Source: Elymus sibiricus
Taxonomy: Eukaryota; Streptophyta; Magnoliopsida; Poales; Poaceae
Direction: 5' to 3'
Assembly (NCBI GenBank): GCA_039707655.1
Contig: CM077676.1
Span: 432,923,379-432,987,378, forward strand
DNA: 64,000 bases
Position 1 is the stretch's first letter, and the number at the start of each line of letters is the position of its first letter. Of this stretch, positions 33,782 to 45,861 are shown piece by piece. Made by a program: the position numbers and the translations under genes. The notes under the pieces were generated by a model. It was not told the DNA's origin. It saw only the letters and a program-made list of their open reading frames with translations, and made no database searches.

Positions 33782-33931
33782 TTCTTTCGAGAGAAACTCC
33801 TTCTCTAGAAAGGACCCATTCTTGGCAACAAAGACCTTGCCTTCGGATCTGTGGTAGAAGGTGTACCCAATTGTTTCTTTAGGGTATCCTATGAAGACGC
33901 ACTTCTCCGCTTTGGGTTCGAGCTTATCAGG

Positions 33932-34741
33932 TTAAAGCTTTTTCACATAAGCATCGCATCTCCAAACTTTAAAAAATGACAGCTTAGGTTTCTTGCCAAA
34001 CCACAGTTCATACGGTGTCGTCTCAACGGATTTAGACGGTGCCCTATTTAACGTGAATGCAACTGTCTCTAATGCATAACCCCAAAATGATAGTGGCAAA
34101 TCGGTAAGAGACATCATAGAACGCACCATATCCAATAAAGTATGGTTACGACATTCAGACACACCATTACGCTGTGGTGTTCTAGGTGGCGTGAGTTGTG
34201 AAACAATTCCACATTTTCTTAAATGAAGGCCAAACTCGTAACTCAAATATTTGCCTCCGCGATCGGATCGTAGAAACTTTATTTTCTTGTTACGATGATT
34301 CTCTACTTCACTCTGAAATTCTTTGAACTTTTCAAATGTTTCAGACTTGTGTTTAATCAAGTAGATATACCCATACCTACTCAAATCATCTGTGAAGGTT
34401 AGAAAATAACGATACCCGCCGCGTGCTTCAACATTCATCGGACCGCATACATCGGTATGTATTATTTCCAACAAATCAGTAGCTCGCTCCATTGTTCCGG
34501 AGAACGGAGTTTTAGTCATCTTGCCCATGAGGCATGGTTCGCAAGTATCAAATGATTCATAATCAAGAGATTCCAAAAGTCCATCAGCATGGAGTTTCTT
34601 CATGCGCTTTACACCAATATGACCTAAACGGCAGTGCCACAAGTATGTTGCACTATCATTATCAACTTTGCATCTTTTGGCATCAATATTATGAATATGT
34701 GTATCACTACGATCGAGATTCAACAAGAATAAACCATTCAC
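33932..34741 (-). pseudogene. Element F integrase
   Basis: A GAG-pre-integrase segment (LWHCRLGHIGVKRM, with a CEPCLMGK Cys pair) followed by the catalytic core. The DDE residues are visible in HTDVCGP, RSDRGGKY and NGVSECRNHT. The frame ends at a TAA just after AYVKKL. The same frame continues into the RT part, so this stop is a point nonsense change inside the polyprotein. The upstream link to gag is also broken. Confidence 0.88.
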
Positions 34742-34995
34742 AAGGGTGCATGATCACGAGGGATATTATTCATATAAACAGAATAACCATTATTCTCTGA
34801 CTTAAATGAATAACCATCTTGCAATAAACAATATCCATATATAATGTTTTATGCTCAACGCAAGCACCAAATAACCATTATTTAGGTTTAATACTAATCC
34901 CGAAGGTATTACGAGCGTGTCGATATTGATCATATCAATCTTGGAGACACTTCCAACACATATCGTCACCTCGCCCTCAGCTAGTCTCCGTTACT
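34742..34995 (-). pseudogene. Element F decayed protease region
   Basis: The position between gag and integrase where the Copia protease belongs. Only fragments remain, with several stops. 'VWVFDTDSV' at the end of the gag frame (about 35,025) corresponds to the protease active-site start, with D-T-D where D-T-G or D-S-G is expected. Confidence 0.5.
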
Positions 34996-35920
34996 CTACA
35001 GCTCCTGCTTCAAGTTACTAATATTAGCAACTGAATCGGTATCAAATACCCAGACGCTGCTACGAGCACTAGTGACGTACATATCAATAACATGTATATC
35101 AAATATACCTTTGTTCACTTTGCCATCCTTCTTATCCGCCAAATACTTGGGGCAGTTCCGCTTCCAGTGACCAGTTCCTTTGCAGTAGAAGCACTCAGTT
35201 TCAGGCTTGGGTCCAACTTTGGGTTTCTTCATGGGAACGGCAGCTTGCTTGCCGTTCTTCTTGAAGTTCCCGTTCTTTCCCTTGCCCTTTTTCTTGAAAC
35301 TAGTGGTCTTGTTAACCATCAACACTTGATGCTCCTTCTTGATTTCTACCTCCGCCGATTTCAGCATCGCGAAGAGCTCGGGAATTGTCTTCTCCATCTC
35401 TTGCATATTATAGTTCATCACGAAGCCTTTATAGCTTGGTGGCAGTGACTGAAGAACTCTGTCAATAACACTCTCAACTGGAAGATCAATTCCCAGCTGA
35501 GTCAAGTGGTTGTGGTATCCAGACATTCTGAGTATGTGTTCACTGACAGAACTGTTCTCCTCCATCTTACAGCTGAAGAACTTGTTGGAGACTTCATATC
35601 TCTCAACCCGGGCATTAGCTTGAAATATCAATTTTAGCTCCTGGAACATCTCATATGCTCCATGGCGTTCAAAACGCTTTTGTAGTCCCAGTTCTAAGCC
35701 GTAGAGCATGGCACACTGAACTATCGAGTAGTCATCAGATCGAGCCTGCTAGGCATTCACAACGTCTGCAGCAGCTCCTGCAGCAGGTCCATCACCTAGC
35801 GGTGCATCAAGGACATAATCCTTCTGTGCAGCAATGAGGATAATCCTCAAGTTACGGACCCAGTCCGTGTAATTGCTACCATCATCTTTCAACTAAGCTT
35901 TCTCTAGGAACGTATCAAAA
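34996..35920 (-). pseudogene. Element F gag
   Basis: The minus-strand frame 35,709-34,996 carries a Copia gag (UBN2-type) core, a Lys-rich stretch and a CCHC zinc knuckle CFYCKGTGHWKRNC. The N-terminal part extends to about 35,920 in frame but has two TAG codons (one at 35,893-35,895). Gag would form the particle; this copy is broken. Confidence 0.8.
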
Positions 35921-37182
35921 ACAGGGGAGCTACAACGCAAGCTATTGATCTACAACATAATTTGCAAAGACTATCAGGACTAAGTTCATGATAAATTAAG
36001 TTCAATTAATCAAATTACTAATGAACTCCCACTTAAATTAACATCCCTCAAGTTAACTAAGTGATACATGATCCAAATCAACTAGCCCATGTCCGATCAT
36101 CACGTGAGATGGGATAGTCATCAATGGTGAACATCTCCATGTTGATCATATCTACTATATGACTCATGTTCGACCTTTCGGTCTCTAGTGTTCCGAGACC
36201 ATGTCTGTACATGCTAGGCTCGTCAAGTTTAACCCAAGTATTCTGCTTGTGTAAAACTGGCTTACACCCGTTGTATGTGAACGTAGAATCTATCACACCC
36301 GATCATCACGAGGTGCTTCAAAACGATGAACTTTAGCAACGGTGCATACTCGGGGAGAACACTTTTATCTTGAAATTTAGTGAAGGGATCATCTTATAAT
36401 GCTACCGTCGTTCTAAGCAAAATAAGATGCATAAAGGATAAACATCACATGTAATCAAAATATGTGACATGATATGGCCATCATCATCTTATGCTTTTGA
36501 TCTCCATCTCCAAAGCATCGTCATGATCTCCATCGTCACCGGCTCGACACCTTGATCTCCATCGTTGCGTCGTGGTCGTCTCGCCAACTATTGCTTCTAC
36601 AACTATTGCTAACGCATAGCGATAAAGTAAAGCAATTACATGGCGCTTGCATTTCATACAATAAAGAGACAACCATAAGGCTCCTGCCGGTTGCCGATAA
36701 ATTACAAAACATGATCATCTCATACAATAACGTATATCACATCATGTCTTGACCATATCACATCACAACATACCCTGCAAAAACAAGTTAGACGTCCTCT
36801 ACTTTGTTGTTGCAAGTTTTACGTGGCTGCTACGGGCTTCTAGCAAGAACCGTTCTTACCTACGGCACAAAATCACAACGGTGATTTATCAAGTTTGCTG
36901 TTTTAACCTTCAACAAGGACCGGCCGCAGTCAAATTTGATTAAACTAAAGTAGGAGAAACAGACACCCGCCAGCCACCTTTATGCAAAACAAGTTGCATG
37001 TCTGTCGGTGGAACCGGTCTCATGTACGTGGACATGTAAGGTTGGTCCGGGCCGCTTCATCTTACAATACCGCCGAATCAAAATAAGACGTTGGTGGTAA
37101 GCAGTATGACGATCACCGCCCACAACTCTTTGTGTTCTACTCGTGCATATCATCTACGCATAGACCTGGCTCATGATGCCAC
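35921..37182 (-). other. Element F 5' leader
   Basis: Non-coding leader between the PBS (about 37,163-37,182) and gag. Short ORFs here have no domain features. Confidence 0.7.
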
Positions 37183-38938
37183 TGTTGGGGAACGTTGCAT
37201 GGAAAACAAAAAAATTCTACACACACGCAAGATCTATCCATGGAGATGCATAGCTACGAGAGGGGGAGTGTGTCTAGGTACCCTCGTAGACCGTAAGCGG
37301 AAGCATTAGAACAACGCAGTTGATGTCGTCGAACAACTTCACGATCCAACCGACCGAGCACCGAACGTACGGCACCTCCGCGTTCAGCACACGTTCAGCT
37401 CGGTGACGTCCTCGACTTCTTGATCCAGCAAGACGGCGAGGTAGTGGATGAGTTCCGGCAGCACGACGGCGTGGTGACAGTGATGGTGATGCTATCTCCG
37501 CAGGGCTTCACCCAAGTACTGCGAAAATATGACCAAGGGACGGAACTATGGAGGGGGGCGCCGCACACGGCTAAGACAATGTTGTGGCTTGTTTGGGGCG
37601 CCCCCTCTCCTCTATTTATATATGTGTAGGGGCTTGGAGTAGAAGGAATAGTGCCACGTGAACAGTACCACATGAACAGTACCACGTGAATAGTACACAC
37701 GTGGACTTGGACTCCAAAGTCCAATCCTATTCCTACTAGGACTCTCCTTTTTTCCTTCCCTAGCTGCGTGGGCTTTTGAGGACTTGGTGCGCCTGGCCCA
37801 ATAAGGCCAGGGCGCCTCCCCTTAGCCCATGCCAGCCCTTGGGACATGGTGGACCCACTTGTGGACTTCCGGACCCCTTCGGAATCCTCCGGAACCTTCT
37901 GGAAGCTTCCCGGTACAATACCGAAAAAACTGCACCTTTTTCCGGAACCCAAAATATGACTTCCCATATATAAATCTTTACCTCTCGACCATTTCGAGAC
38001 TCCTCGTGATGTCCGGGATCTCATCCGAGACTCCGAACAACATTTGGTTACCAATTCACATAACTCATATAACACTATATCGTCAACGAACTTTAAGCGT
38101 GCGGACCCTACGGGTTCGGGAATGATGTAGACATGACCGAGACGCCTCTCCGGTCAATAATCAATAGCGGAACCTGGATGCCCATATTGGTTCCTACATA
38201 TTCCACGAAGATCTTATCGGTCGAACCGCAATGACAACATACGTAATTCCCTTTGTCCGTCGGTATGTTACTTGCCCGAGATTCGATCGTCGGTATCTCC
38301 ATACCTAGTTCAATCTCGTTACCGGCAAGTCTCTTTACTCATTCCGTAATACATCATCCCGTAACTAACTCCTTAGTCACTTTGCTTGCAAGCTTCTTAT
38401 GATGTGCATTACCGAGAGGGCCCAGAGATACCTCTCCGAAACACGGAGTGACAAATCCCAGTCTCGATCCATGCCAACTCAACAGACACCTTCGGAGATA
38501 CCTGTAGAGCATCTTTATGATCACCCAGTTATGTTGTGACGTTTGATAGCACACAAGGTATTCCTCCGGTGTCCGGGAGTTGCATGATCTCATGGTCGGA
38601 GGAACATGTATTTGACATTCAAGAAAGCAGTAGCAATAAACAGAACGATCATATGCTAAGCTAACAGATGGGTCTTGTCCATCACATCATTCTCCTAATG
38701 ATGTGATCCCATTATCAAATGACAACTCATGTCTATGGTTAGGAAACCTTAACCATCTTTGATCAACGAGCTAGTCTAGTAGAGGCTCACTAGGGACACG
38801 GTATTTGTTTATGTATTCACACATGTATTTAAGTTTCCGGTCAATACAATTCTAACATGAATAATAAACCTTTATCATGAACAAGGAAATATAAAATAAT
38901 AACAACTTTATTATTGCCTCTAGGGCATATTTCCATCA
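37183..38938 (-). repeat. 5' LTR of element F
   Basis: 1,756 bp. It differs from the left copy at scattered sites (6 in the first 150 bp), more than in elements B and E, which suggests F is older than them or evolves faster. Confidence 0.92.
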
Positions 38939-38943
38939 CCATC

Positions 38944-39211
38944 AACGTGGATGTACGATAGCACCACCTATCGGAACCACGCCAAAAATCATCGTGTCTT
39001 CATTACGTTTGAAATCTCCGATCCCCTCCTTTACTTACATATGCAATTGTTTACTTTCCACTGCCACACTCTTAGAATTGCATGTGTAGGGTGATGCTTG
39101 ACTTGTATTGTTGCTAAAATCTGCCTACAACTAAAATTGGGAAAAGGTTAGGTTTTTTATTTGGTCAAGTAGTCTAATCACCCCCCCTCTAGACATACTT
39201 TCGATCCTACA
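38944..39211 (+). repeat. Element D LTR#2, last part
   Basis: It ends TCGATCCTACA, identical to the ends of LTR#1 and LTR#3, and is followed by the PBS. It is therefore the 5' LTR of the D interior. Confidence 0.92.
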
Positions 39212-39213
39212 AG

Positions 39214-39230
39214 TGGTATCAGAGCTTTGG
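39214..39230 (+). promoter_or_regulatory. Primer-binding site of element D
   Basis: TGGTATCAGAGCTTTGG, three bases after the LTR end. TGGTATCAGAGC is the standard complement to plant initiator-Met tRNA used by Copia elements. Confidence 0.88.
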
Positions 39231-39295
39231 TCTCCGTAAGCCTTGATTTCCATTGCTTTGGTGATCATAGCCTTGGTTTCACAACCTAGGAGAGT

Positions 39296-41488
39296 ATGGC
39301 GTCTAATGAGAGTAACTATCACCGTAGAGGTCCATATTTTGATGGTACAAACTTTGCTAGTTGGAAACATAAGATGAAAATGCATATTCTTGGTCATAAC
39401 CCTGCCGTTTGGGCTGTTGTTCGTGTTGGCTTGCAAGGTGATTTCTTTGAGGATGGCAAGGAACCGGATCGTGAGCAACCCCAGAAGAATTGAAGATGTT
39501 GCAATACAATGCCCAAGCTTGTGACATTCTATTCAACGGTTTGTGTCCCGAAGAATTCAACAAAATCGGCCGCCTCGAGAATGCAAAGGAAATTTGGGAT
39601 ACTTTGGTTGATATGCATGAGGGTACCGAGTCCGTCAAGGAATCTAAGTTGGATGTGCTTCAAAGTCAACTTGACAAGTTCAAGATGAAGGATGGTGAAG
39701 GAGTCGCTGAGATGTACTGTAGGCTTGCTCTCATCACAAATGAGATTGCCGGCTTAGGAAGTGAAGAGATGACCGACAAATTCATCATCAAGAAGATACT
39801 TAGAGCTTTGGATGGAAAGTATGATATCGTTTGCACATTAATTCAAATGATGCCAAATTACAAAGATCTCAAGCCCACGGAAGTCATTGGAAGGATTGTT
39901 GCTCATGAAATGTCACTCAAGGACAAAGAGGAGCTACACAACAAATCAAGTGGTGCTTACAAAGCCTCAACCGATGCTCCAACAACTCCAAGTGACAAGC
40001 TAGTATCCAATGAAGAGATAAGCCTAATGGTGAAAAGGTTCAACAAGTTCTACAAGAACAAAGGGAAAGAAAGAAGCTCTAGCTCAAGACACTATGAGAG
40101 AAGATCATCAAGTCGTGACCGAAATTGCTACAAGTGTGGAAAGCCCGGACACTACTCTAATGAGTGTATGGCTCCCTACAAGAAAAGAGACGAATCACCA
40201 AGAGGAAGACATAGAAGATATGAATCACCTCATAAGGAGAGAAGGAGTAGAGATGATCGTTATGAACGAAGACACTCTCGAAGAAGCAAGGATTCGAAGA
40301 GGAAGGACAAGTCATCCAAGAGCTACACAAGAATAAGACATCAAGCTCATGTTGGTGAATGGGTTTCCGGCTCCGACTCCGACAACCACTCCGAGAGAAG
40401 TTATCACTCCAACTCCGACTATAGTCAAGATGAAGGTGTTGCCGGACTTGCTCTTGTGTCATCCAACTCATATGATCTATTTGACTCACCAAATGAAGGA
40501 ATTGGAAGATTCTTCATGGCAAAAGGCCCCAAGGTATCACACCCCGAGTATCTTGATTTCAATAGTGATGAAGATGATTTGCTTTGTGATGATGATTTAC
40601 TTGTTGATAAGGATAGTGATGTGAGCTATAATGAAAATGCTAGTAATTATGATAGTCAAGAGGAAACGAGTGACAATGCTATGAAGGAGATTGAGCGTCT
40701 AACTAAAGAACTAAATGCTCTTAAGTTAGCTCATGAAACAACTCAAGAGGATCATAGAGAACTTCTAAGAACTCATGAGAAGCTATGCTTCGAGAAGCTA
40801 AATTTAGAGCAAGAGCATGAGTTTCTTAAAGCTATCAATGACGATCTTCGAAAGAAGAGTTCTTCATATCTTGCCAAGCGTTTACTCTTGTCTACCTTTA
40901 TGCCACAAGTTAAACCTAAGCAAACTAGCAACAAGAGTAAAAAGGGTTCTACCTCTAGTAGTAACAATAACAATGCTAAATCCAATGTTGTTGCTTCTAG
41001 TAGTTCTATTGATTCCACTGATGATTCTCTTAGCCAAGTTACACTTGAGCAAGAAAATATGCTATTGAAAGGAATTATAGAAAAATGTGTCTACAAGAGT
41101 CTTGCCGGGAGTAAGCAATTTGAGGAAATTGTACGCAAGCAAGGAAGGCACCGGAAGAGCCAAGGTGTTGGTTTTGAATGAAAGTTCAATGCCAATGGAG
41201 TTGAGTGGGAAGAAGATCAATACCCCAAGACGAAGTTTGTTCCTCAATAAGAGAAGTATGATCCTACTTCCTTCAAGGGAACACAAGCTCAAGAAGATCT
41301 TCCACCACAAGACCACAAGCTAAAAGGCAAGGACAAGCTTCAAGAAGAGATTGATTCATTTGAAGAAGCTCCTCAAGCCATGGTCAAGTGGGTTCCCAAG
41401 ACTTCATCGAGTTCTACTTCATTAAGTGCTACTACAACTCCAAGGATTCCCATCAAGTTGATGTGGGTCCAAAAGAAGAAGAACTAGA
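39296..41488 (+). pseudogene. Element D gag (Copia, UBN2 type)
   Basis: It starts at ATG 39,296 (MASNESNYHRRGPYFDGTNF). A frameshift near 39,485 leads into the frame opening at 39,490. Order: UBN2/gag core (about 39,500-39,960), an Arg/Ser-rich stretch, a CCHC knuckle CYKCGKPGHYSNEC (40,126-40,167), a very acidic middle, a coiled coil (about 40,680-40,850) and a basic tail. The frame stops at TGA 41,179-41,181 and again at TAA 41,248-41,250. Protein-like codons continue to the TAG at 41,486-41,488 (ends KLMWVQKKKN), so both stops look like C-to-T changes inside a longer gag. Confidence 0.88.
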
Positions 41489-42290
41489 GAGTTCTTGAGG
41501 GTGACTCCGCCAACAAACTTCACTCATATTCTTTATGGCAAGGACTTGTGCAACCAACTTCCACATTTTGCACTAGTTCATGGAGTCACAAACCCTCTTG
41601 TTGGTTAGGCAAGGGACAAGGTATTCAATGCATTCATGGACATCATCCTATGTGTATTTCACTCTATGTCTATGGATATCCTTGTATGTTCCTTGTGTGG
41701 GACTAACCCATGTAGGTATTGAAAGCACAAAACTCCAAAGGATTGCTCCCAACTCTTGATGGACTACATCAACATTGAGCATCCACATCTTCAACATCTA
41801 CATGAAGTCATCATCGACAAAACCCAAGGTTAGTTCATCCCTCTTAAGGGGGGATATCACATCTAGGGGGAGTTTTGCTCTAAACAATTGAGCTAAAGCA
41901 ACTCTAATGGTGTGAACACATCAATGCTTTATGTAAAAGTGGCCACCCCACTTGTGCTTAAACGATGAGTATGACCTATGATCAAATGTTCTCATTTGGC
42001 TCCTAAGTCAATATACTCATATATAGATGACCTAGTCATCGCCATTGCTTGATAGATGCTAGAATTGGTTGTGCATGTTTGACACATATTTCATTTGCTA
42101 TCTTATGGTGTGAGCATGTTGGTTTGCATGTTTTCATCATTCGAGGACATCCATTTGTTGTTTTGATTGTCTTAGTTTTTCTGGCCAAGTGGATGTACAA
42201 GAATGCCTAAGTACCTTCTCTAGCTATCTATGTTTTCTTGTCTCAAATTCTATTCTTGCTACATCACAAAAATTGAACAAGTCATTTTCG
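41489..42290 (+). other. Element D non-coding stretch after gag
   Basis: No pol remnant. Two PPT-like runs, TTAAGGGGGGATA (41,847 on) and TAGGGGGAG (41,862 on), resemble the true PPT at 45,848. Otherwise I see nothing. Confidence 0.6.
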
Positions 42291-42307
42291 GACCCTCCGG
42301 GTGAGGA

Positions 42308-43120
42308 GCACTCGGAGCCACCGATCTGAAAGGGCTGAACCTCCAAAACCTTCTATATGATTTCGGCCAAACCAATTCACTCAAACTCGGTCCAACCGAA
42401 ATCACTTAGATTGATCTAGGTTTTCCATCTCGGTGCCACCGAGTTGAACCATTTCGGAGCCACCGATGTGCTAATCTGCATGCAGTTACACATATCGGTG
42501 CCACCGAGTTGTCCAACTCGGAGCCACCGACGGCGTACGGGTATATATATCCCGCGGGCTTGAACGGTTGAAATTTCTCGACTCTTTCGCTCCTGCACCC
42601 CGTTGCTGCCGTCGCCCTCGTCTCCGGACTTCGTCGTTGTCTCCAGCGCGCCTTCACCGCCGGATTCCGTCGCCGTCAACGGCAATCTGCCCCGTCGTTG
42701 CCGCCGTAGAGAATCTCCACCGAGTTAGGGTGAGATTCGATCCCTCTTGTGCTCCATTTTCCGATTCAATGCACGATAGGATTGCCATTATTCCTGCCAC
42801 AGATTGCAATGCTTATTCCACCAGAAGAATTCCGTAGATTAGATTCGAGCGAAATTTTTAGGTTTAAGTTTCCGCCGAACGCATCTCGGTCCGACCGATT
42901 AGAAATTTTCGGTACCACCGATTTGGCCTCAGGCCATAGCACTAGTACGTCTCGGTGCCACCGAGTTGTACGAATCGGTGAGACCGAAAGTAAAGTCTCA
43001 GTGAAACCCTAGCATCTCGGAGACACCGAAACCCATCTCGGTCTGACCGAAATGGAGTGCAAGGTTTCTGTAGAGTGCTTCGGTATCACCGAGATGATCA
43101 ACTCGGTCCATCCGAAATGC
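42308..43120. repeat. Second array of about 15 imperfect palindromes (TCGGTnCCACCGA)
   Basis: Units such as CTCGGTGCCACCGAG near 42,430, 42,496 and 42,954 surround the TATA box at 42,542. About 7 lie upstream and 8 downstream, in the leader. Same consensus and spacing as the LTR array (18,026-18,440). Confidence 0.85.
42542..42550 (+). promoter_or_regulatory. Internal TATA box of element D
   Basis: GGGTATATATATCCCGCGGG, followed by a pyrimidine-rich leader. The leader has a candidate 5'UTR intron ending TATTCACAG|GG (43,213-43,221), 15 bp before ATG 43,238. Likely promoter of the extra gene. Confidence 0.55.
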
Positions 43121-43237
43121 CTTCTGTGAAAACTTGAAACTAAGAGTTGAACTCAATTTTTATGAAAAACTTCTGCTTTTTGTGATGACTCGTCTACTCT
43201 GCCCATACCCATCTATTCACAGGGTCAGCTCAGCAAG

Positions 43238-45309
43238 ATGTCAGATGACAGCGACAGTCAGAACAGGTCAGAGCAGCATGCAGAACTCAGTGAAGGATCA
43301 AGTCCTGCAGAAAGTTTCTATGAGGGAGAGAGGAGCTCTCCAGATCTTCCTAAGGCTGTCACTAGAACAAGGAAGAAGAGAACCTCAGACAGTGAGGATG
43401 AAGATTTTGTTGCTAGTGAAGCAGCAACAAAGAAAAAGAGAGTCGTGCTTGCTAAGGAGTATAGCACCAAGCCCACTTCTGCCAAAGAAAGAACTGTTGT
43501 GAGGAAAGTTCCAAAGCAAACTATGCAATTCACACTTGAAGAGCCTAGTGACACAGAACCAGCTGCAGGAGCAAAGAAGAAGAGAGCTAGGAAAACTACA
43601 ACTCAAGTGCTTGGAAGGCCCTCCATGAGGACTGAGGAGGAGGAGGTGGAACCTACTGCTGATGCACCTCCTTCCAAGACACAAAAGCTTATGTCAGATG
43701 CTATCAGGACTGCTGCCCCAAGTCCAAGCCAAAGGTGTCAGCACCCAAGAGGTCTACAAGGAATATTTCTGCTGCTGAAAAGAACAAGGCCCCAGTGCCT
43801 GAGGCAAATGTTGATGAAGAGCCACTAGTGCTCAGGAAATTGAAGCCAAAGATTCCAGACCATGATGATGCGCACCCAGTTGCGAAAAACATGATGCTAA
43901 GGAAAGACAAAGGACTGCGTCAGTGGAGACTGTAAGATCCTTATGCTGCAAGGAGGAAAACAGCATGTGACTATCGCTTCCACACACGAGAACAACAAGA
44001 CTTTTATGAAACCGTTCTGTTGGATAAGATGCCCATTGTTAGTGACATGAGATGGGTGGATTGAGAATACATTGATGAAAATGAGGATTATTTCCCCCAT
44101 GTTCATGAGAGCTTCAGGATTGCAGGTGTTGATGACTTTGTTGGACAGAAGTTGACCAAGTGGAATGATGAAATGGTCATGCAATTCTACTCTACAGCTC
44201 ATTTCTATCCAGATGGCCAAATTGTGTGGATGACTGAGGGTATCAGGTACCAGTCAACCATCTCTGAGTGGGCAAGTCTTCTTGGTGCTCCCAAGGAAGA
44301 GGATGATTACTATGATATCTATGCTAAGCTCAAGATGGATCACAACTCCATGGCCAACATGTACACTGTTATTCTTCAGAAGGACATCGAGACTCATAAG
44401 CTTGGATCAGTGAAGCATCTGCTGCCAGGATTGGCCACCACTAACACTATCTTACGGTACACCTTGTTGCCCAAGTCAGGAGATGACAAAATGATACGTG
44501 GCCACTCCATCAACTTGCTGCATTTGTTTGATACACCTCAGAAATTTAAGGTGATGAGCTTGATTGTTGAAACTATCAAGAGGACTGCAGCTGATCAGAA
44601 GAGATCGTGCGGATATGCTCCACACATCCAGATGTTGATCAATTCCAAAGTTGGAACGAGCACATACCTTCTTGATCGTGAGCATCTACCACTACGTCCA
44701 GAGTTTGAGGATAATGTCATTGTGATGGATCCTTCGCATCCTACCTCTGCTCAAGCTCAAGAGAAGATCTGCATAGCCAAGGAAGCAAAAGCAGCCAAGG
44801 AGGCATCAGCTCCCAATGCTCCAATTGCAAATCTCAAGTCTAAGTCTGATCAAATGACATATCTGCTAGAAGCCACCCTGAGGATTGAGCGAAGTCTGGC
44901 CAACCTCACCCAAAACCAGGCTAGCTTAGAGCGGATAATCGAGACAAAATTTCATGATCTAGATGTCAAGGTCACTGAGATCCAGACTACAGTGGAGAAG
45001 CTGCAGAGCGATGTTGATGCTGTCAGGACAGCCCCTTCAGATGACAGTGGAGATGACAGACCTACCACCGAGAGATTTCAGACAGTGCCCAGGGCAGCCA
45101 GGTCTGCTGCAGTGCCAGTTGTGGATCTGAGGACCACAGTCTCTGCACCTGCTGCTGCTGCTGCTACAGTGCCACCTCCGGTCTCCACTCCACCAGCCCA
45201 GCAGACATCTGCAGAAGCCTTCGCGGACGCTCTTCTTTCGACGCCGTCTACGCACACCGGAGCCGCCAGCAGGAGATCGCCTTCAGAAGCTTCCGAGGAT
45301 CGTGCTTAG
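43238..45309 (+). pseudogene. Element D extra gene (plant-transposon-protein-like, coiled coil)
   Basis: ATG at 43,238. The first ~160 residues are acidic/basic low complexity with nuclear-type KKKRV and KKKRARK. A frameshift near 43,725, a TAA at 43,933-43,935 and a TGA at 44,062-44,064 break it. The rest is a globular domain (about 43,940-44,720, with FYSTAHFYPDGQIVWMTEG and a WASLLGAP motif) like plant 'putative transposon protein' domains (PF20167-like, from memory). A coiled coil (about 44,850-45,030) and a Pro/Ala-rich tail ending at TAG 45,307-45,309 follow. Function unknown. It replaces pol and lies in the same sense as gag. Confidence 0.72.
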
Positions 45310-45861
45310 AGAGCCGATTAGTCCTATACCTATTCGATCTTTTTGGTACTTGTTGCCAAAGGGGGAGAATTTGTATAGATCTTAGCTTCGAGAGAGAGAG
45401 TTTCGCTTTGCTTTGCCGTTGGATTTCTCTCGAGTTCTTTTGCTACTATTTGTTTGGTACTTTGTTTGATGTGTGTGCTTGATACTATGTCTGTGAGTAC
45501 TATGCTTCGTTATGATTGTGAGCTACTTCATGAGATTGATCATACCATGCTTTATGTGATGCTTAATGCTTATCCTTATCATTATCTTGTATGATCACTT
45601 ACTTGTGTTGGTGATGCGTGCTTACTATTTCACTCATATCATTTTGCGCGCTCCACCAAGTTGTATGTGACATGGAAGAGTGACCCATGAGCCTAATCGA
45701 TTGTGCATTTGCATTCAAACGCAAATTTTTAATAATGCACAAATTTAGGGGGAGCTCTTGCTTATCACATACTTCTCAAAGCGACGATGTATTTCATTCA
45801 TTTAATCATTTGTCAAAGCTTTGATCTATATGTTGTCATCAATTACCAAAAAGGGGGAGAT
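45310..45861 (+). other. Element D 3' non-coding region with PPT
   Basis: It contains the PPT AAAAAGGGGGAGAT next to LTR#3 and two upstream look-alikes: CCAAAGGGGGAGA (45,356 on) and TTTAGGGGGAGC (45,745 on). Confidence 0.75.

Larger units (their letters stand above)
30386..38938 (-). mobile_element. Element F: BARE/Angela-like Ty1-copia element
   Basis: Long LTRs 30,386-32,136 and 37,183-38,938 (1,751 and 1,756 bp) begin TGTTGGGGAACG and end GCATATTTCCATCA on the plus strand, with TSD CCATC. Coding order on the minus strand is gag, integrase, RT, decayed RNase H, which is the Copia order. The PPT AAGTGGGAGAC (minus) adjoins the left LTR. A PBS resembling the initiator-Met site (TGGCATCATGAGCCAGGTC, one small change from the usual form) adjoins the right LTR. 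Stops and frameshifts make it inactive. The LTR resembles the BARE-1/Angela/WIS clade from memory. Confidence 0.93.
39212..45861 (+). mobile_element. Element D interior: Copia-type gag plus extra gene, no pol
   Basis: Bounded by PBS TGGTATCAGAGCTTTGG (39,214 on, initiator-Met type) and PPT AAAAAGGGGGAGAT (45,848-45,861). It carries a gag pseudogene, a non-coding stretch, a palindrome array with TATA box, an extra sense-strand gene and a 3' non-coding region. I find no protease, integrase or RT motifs, so it is a non-autonomous family. Confidence 0.88.

Noticed and set aside
39214..39230. tRNA gene fragment
   Set aside because: The match to initiator-Met tRNA is only the primer-binding site next to the LTR; no tRNA body follows.
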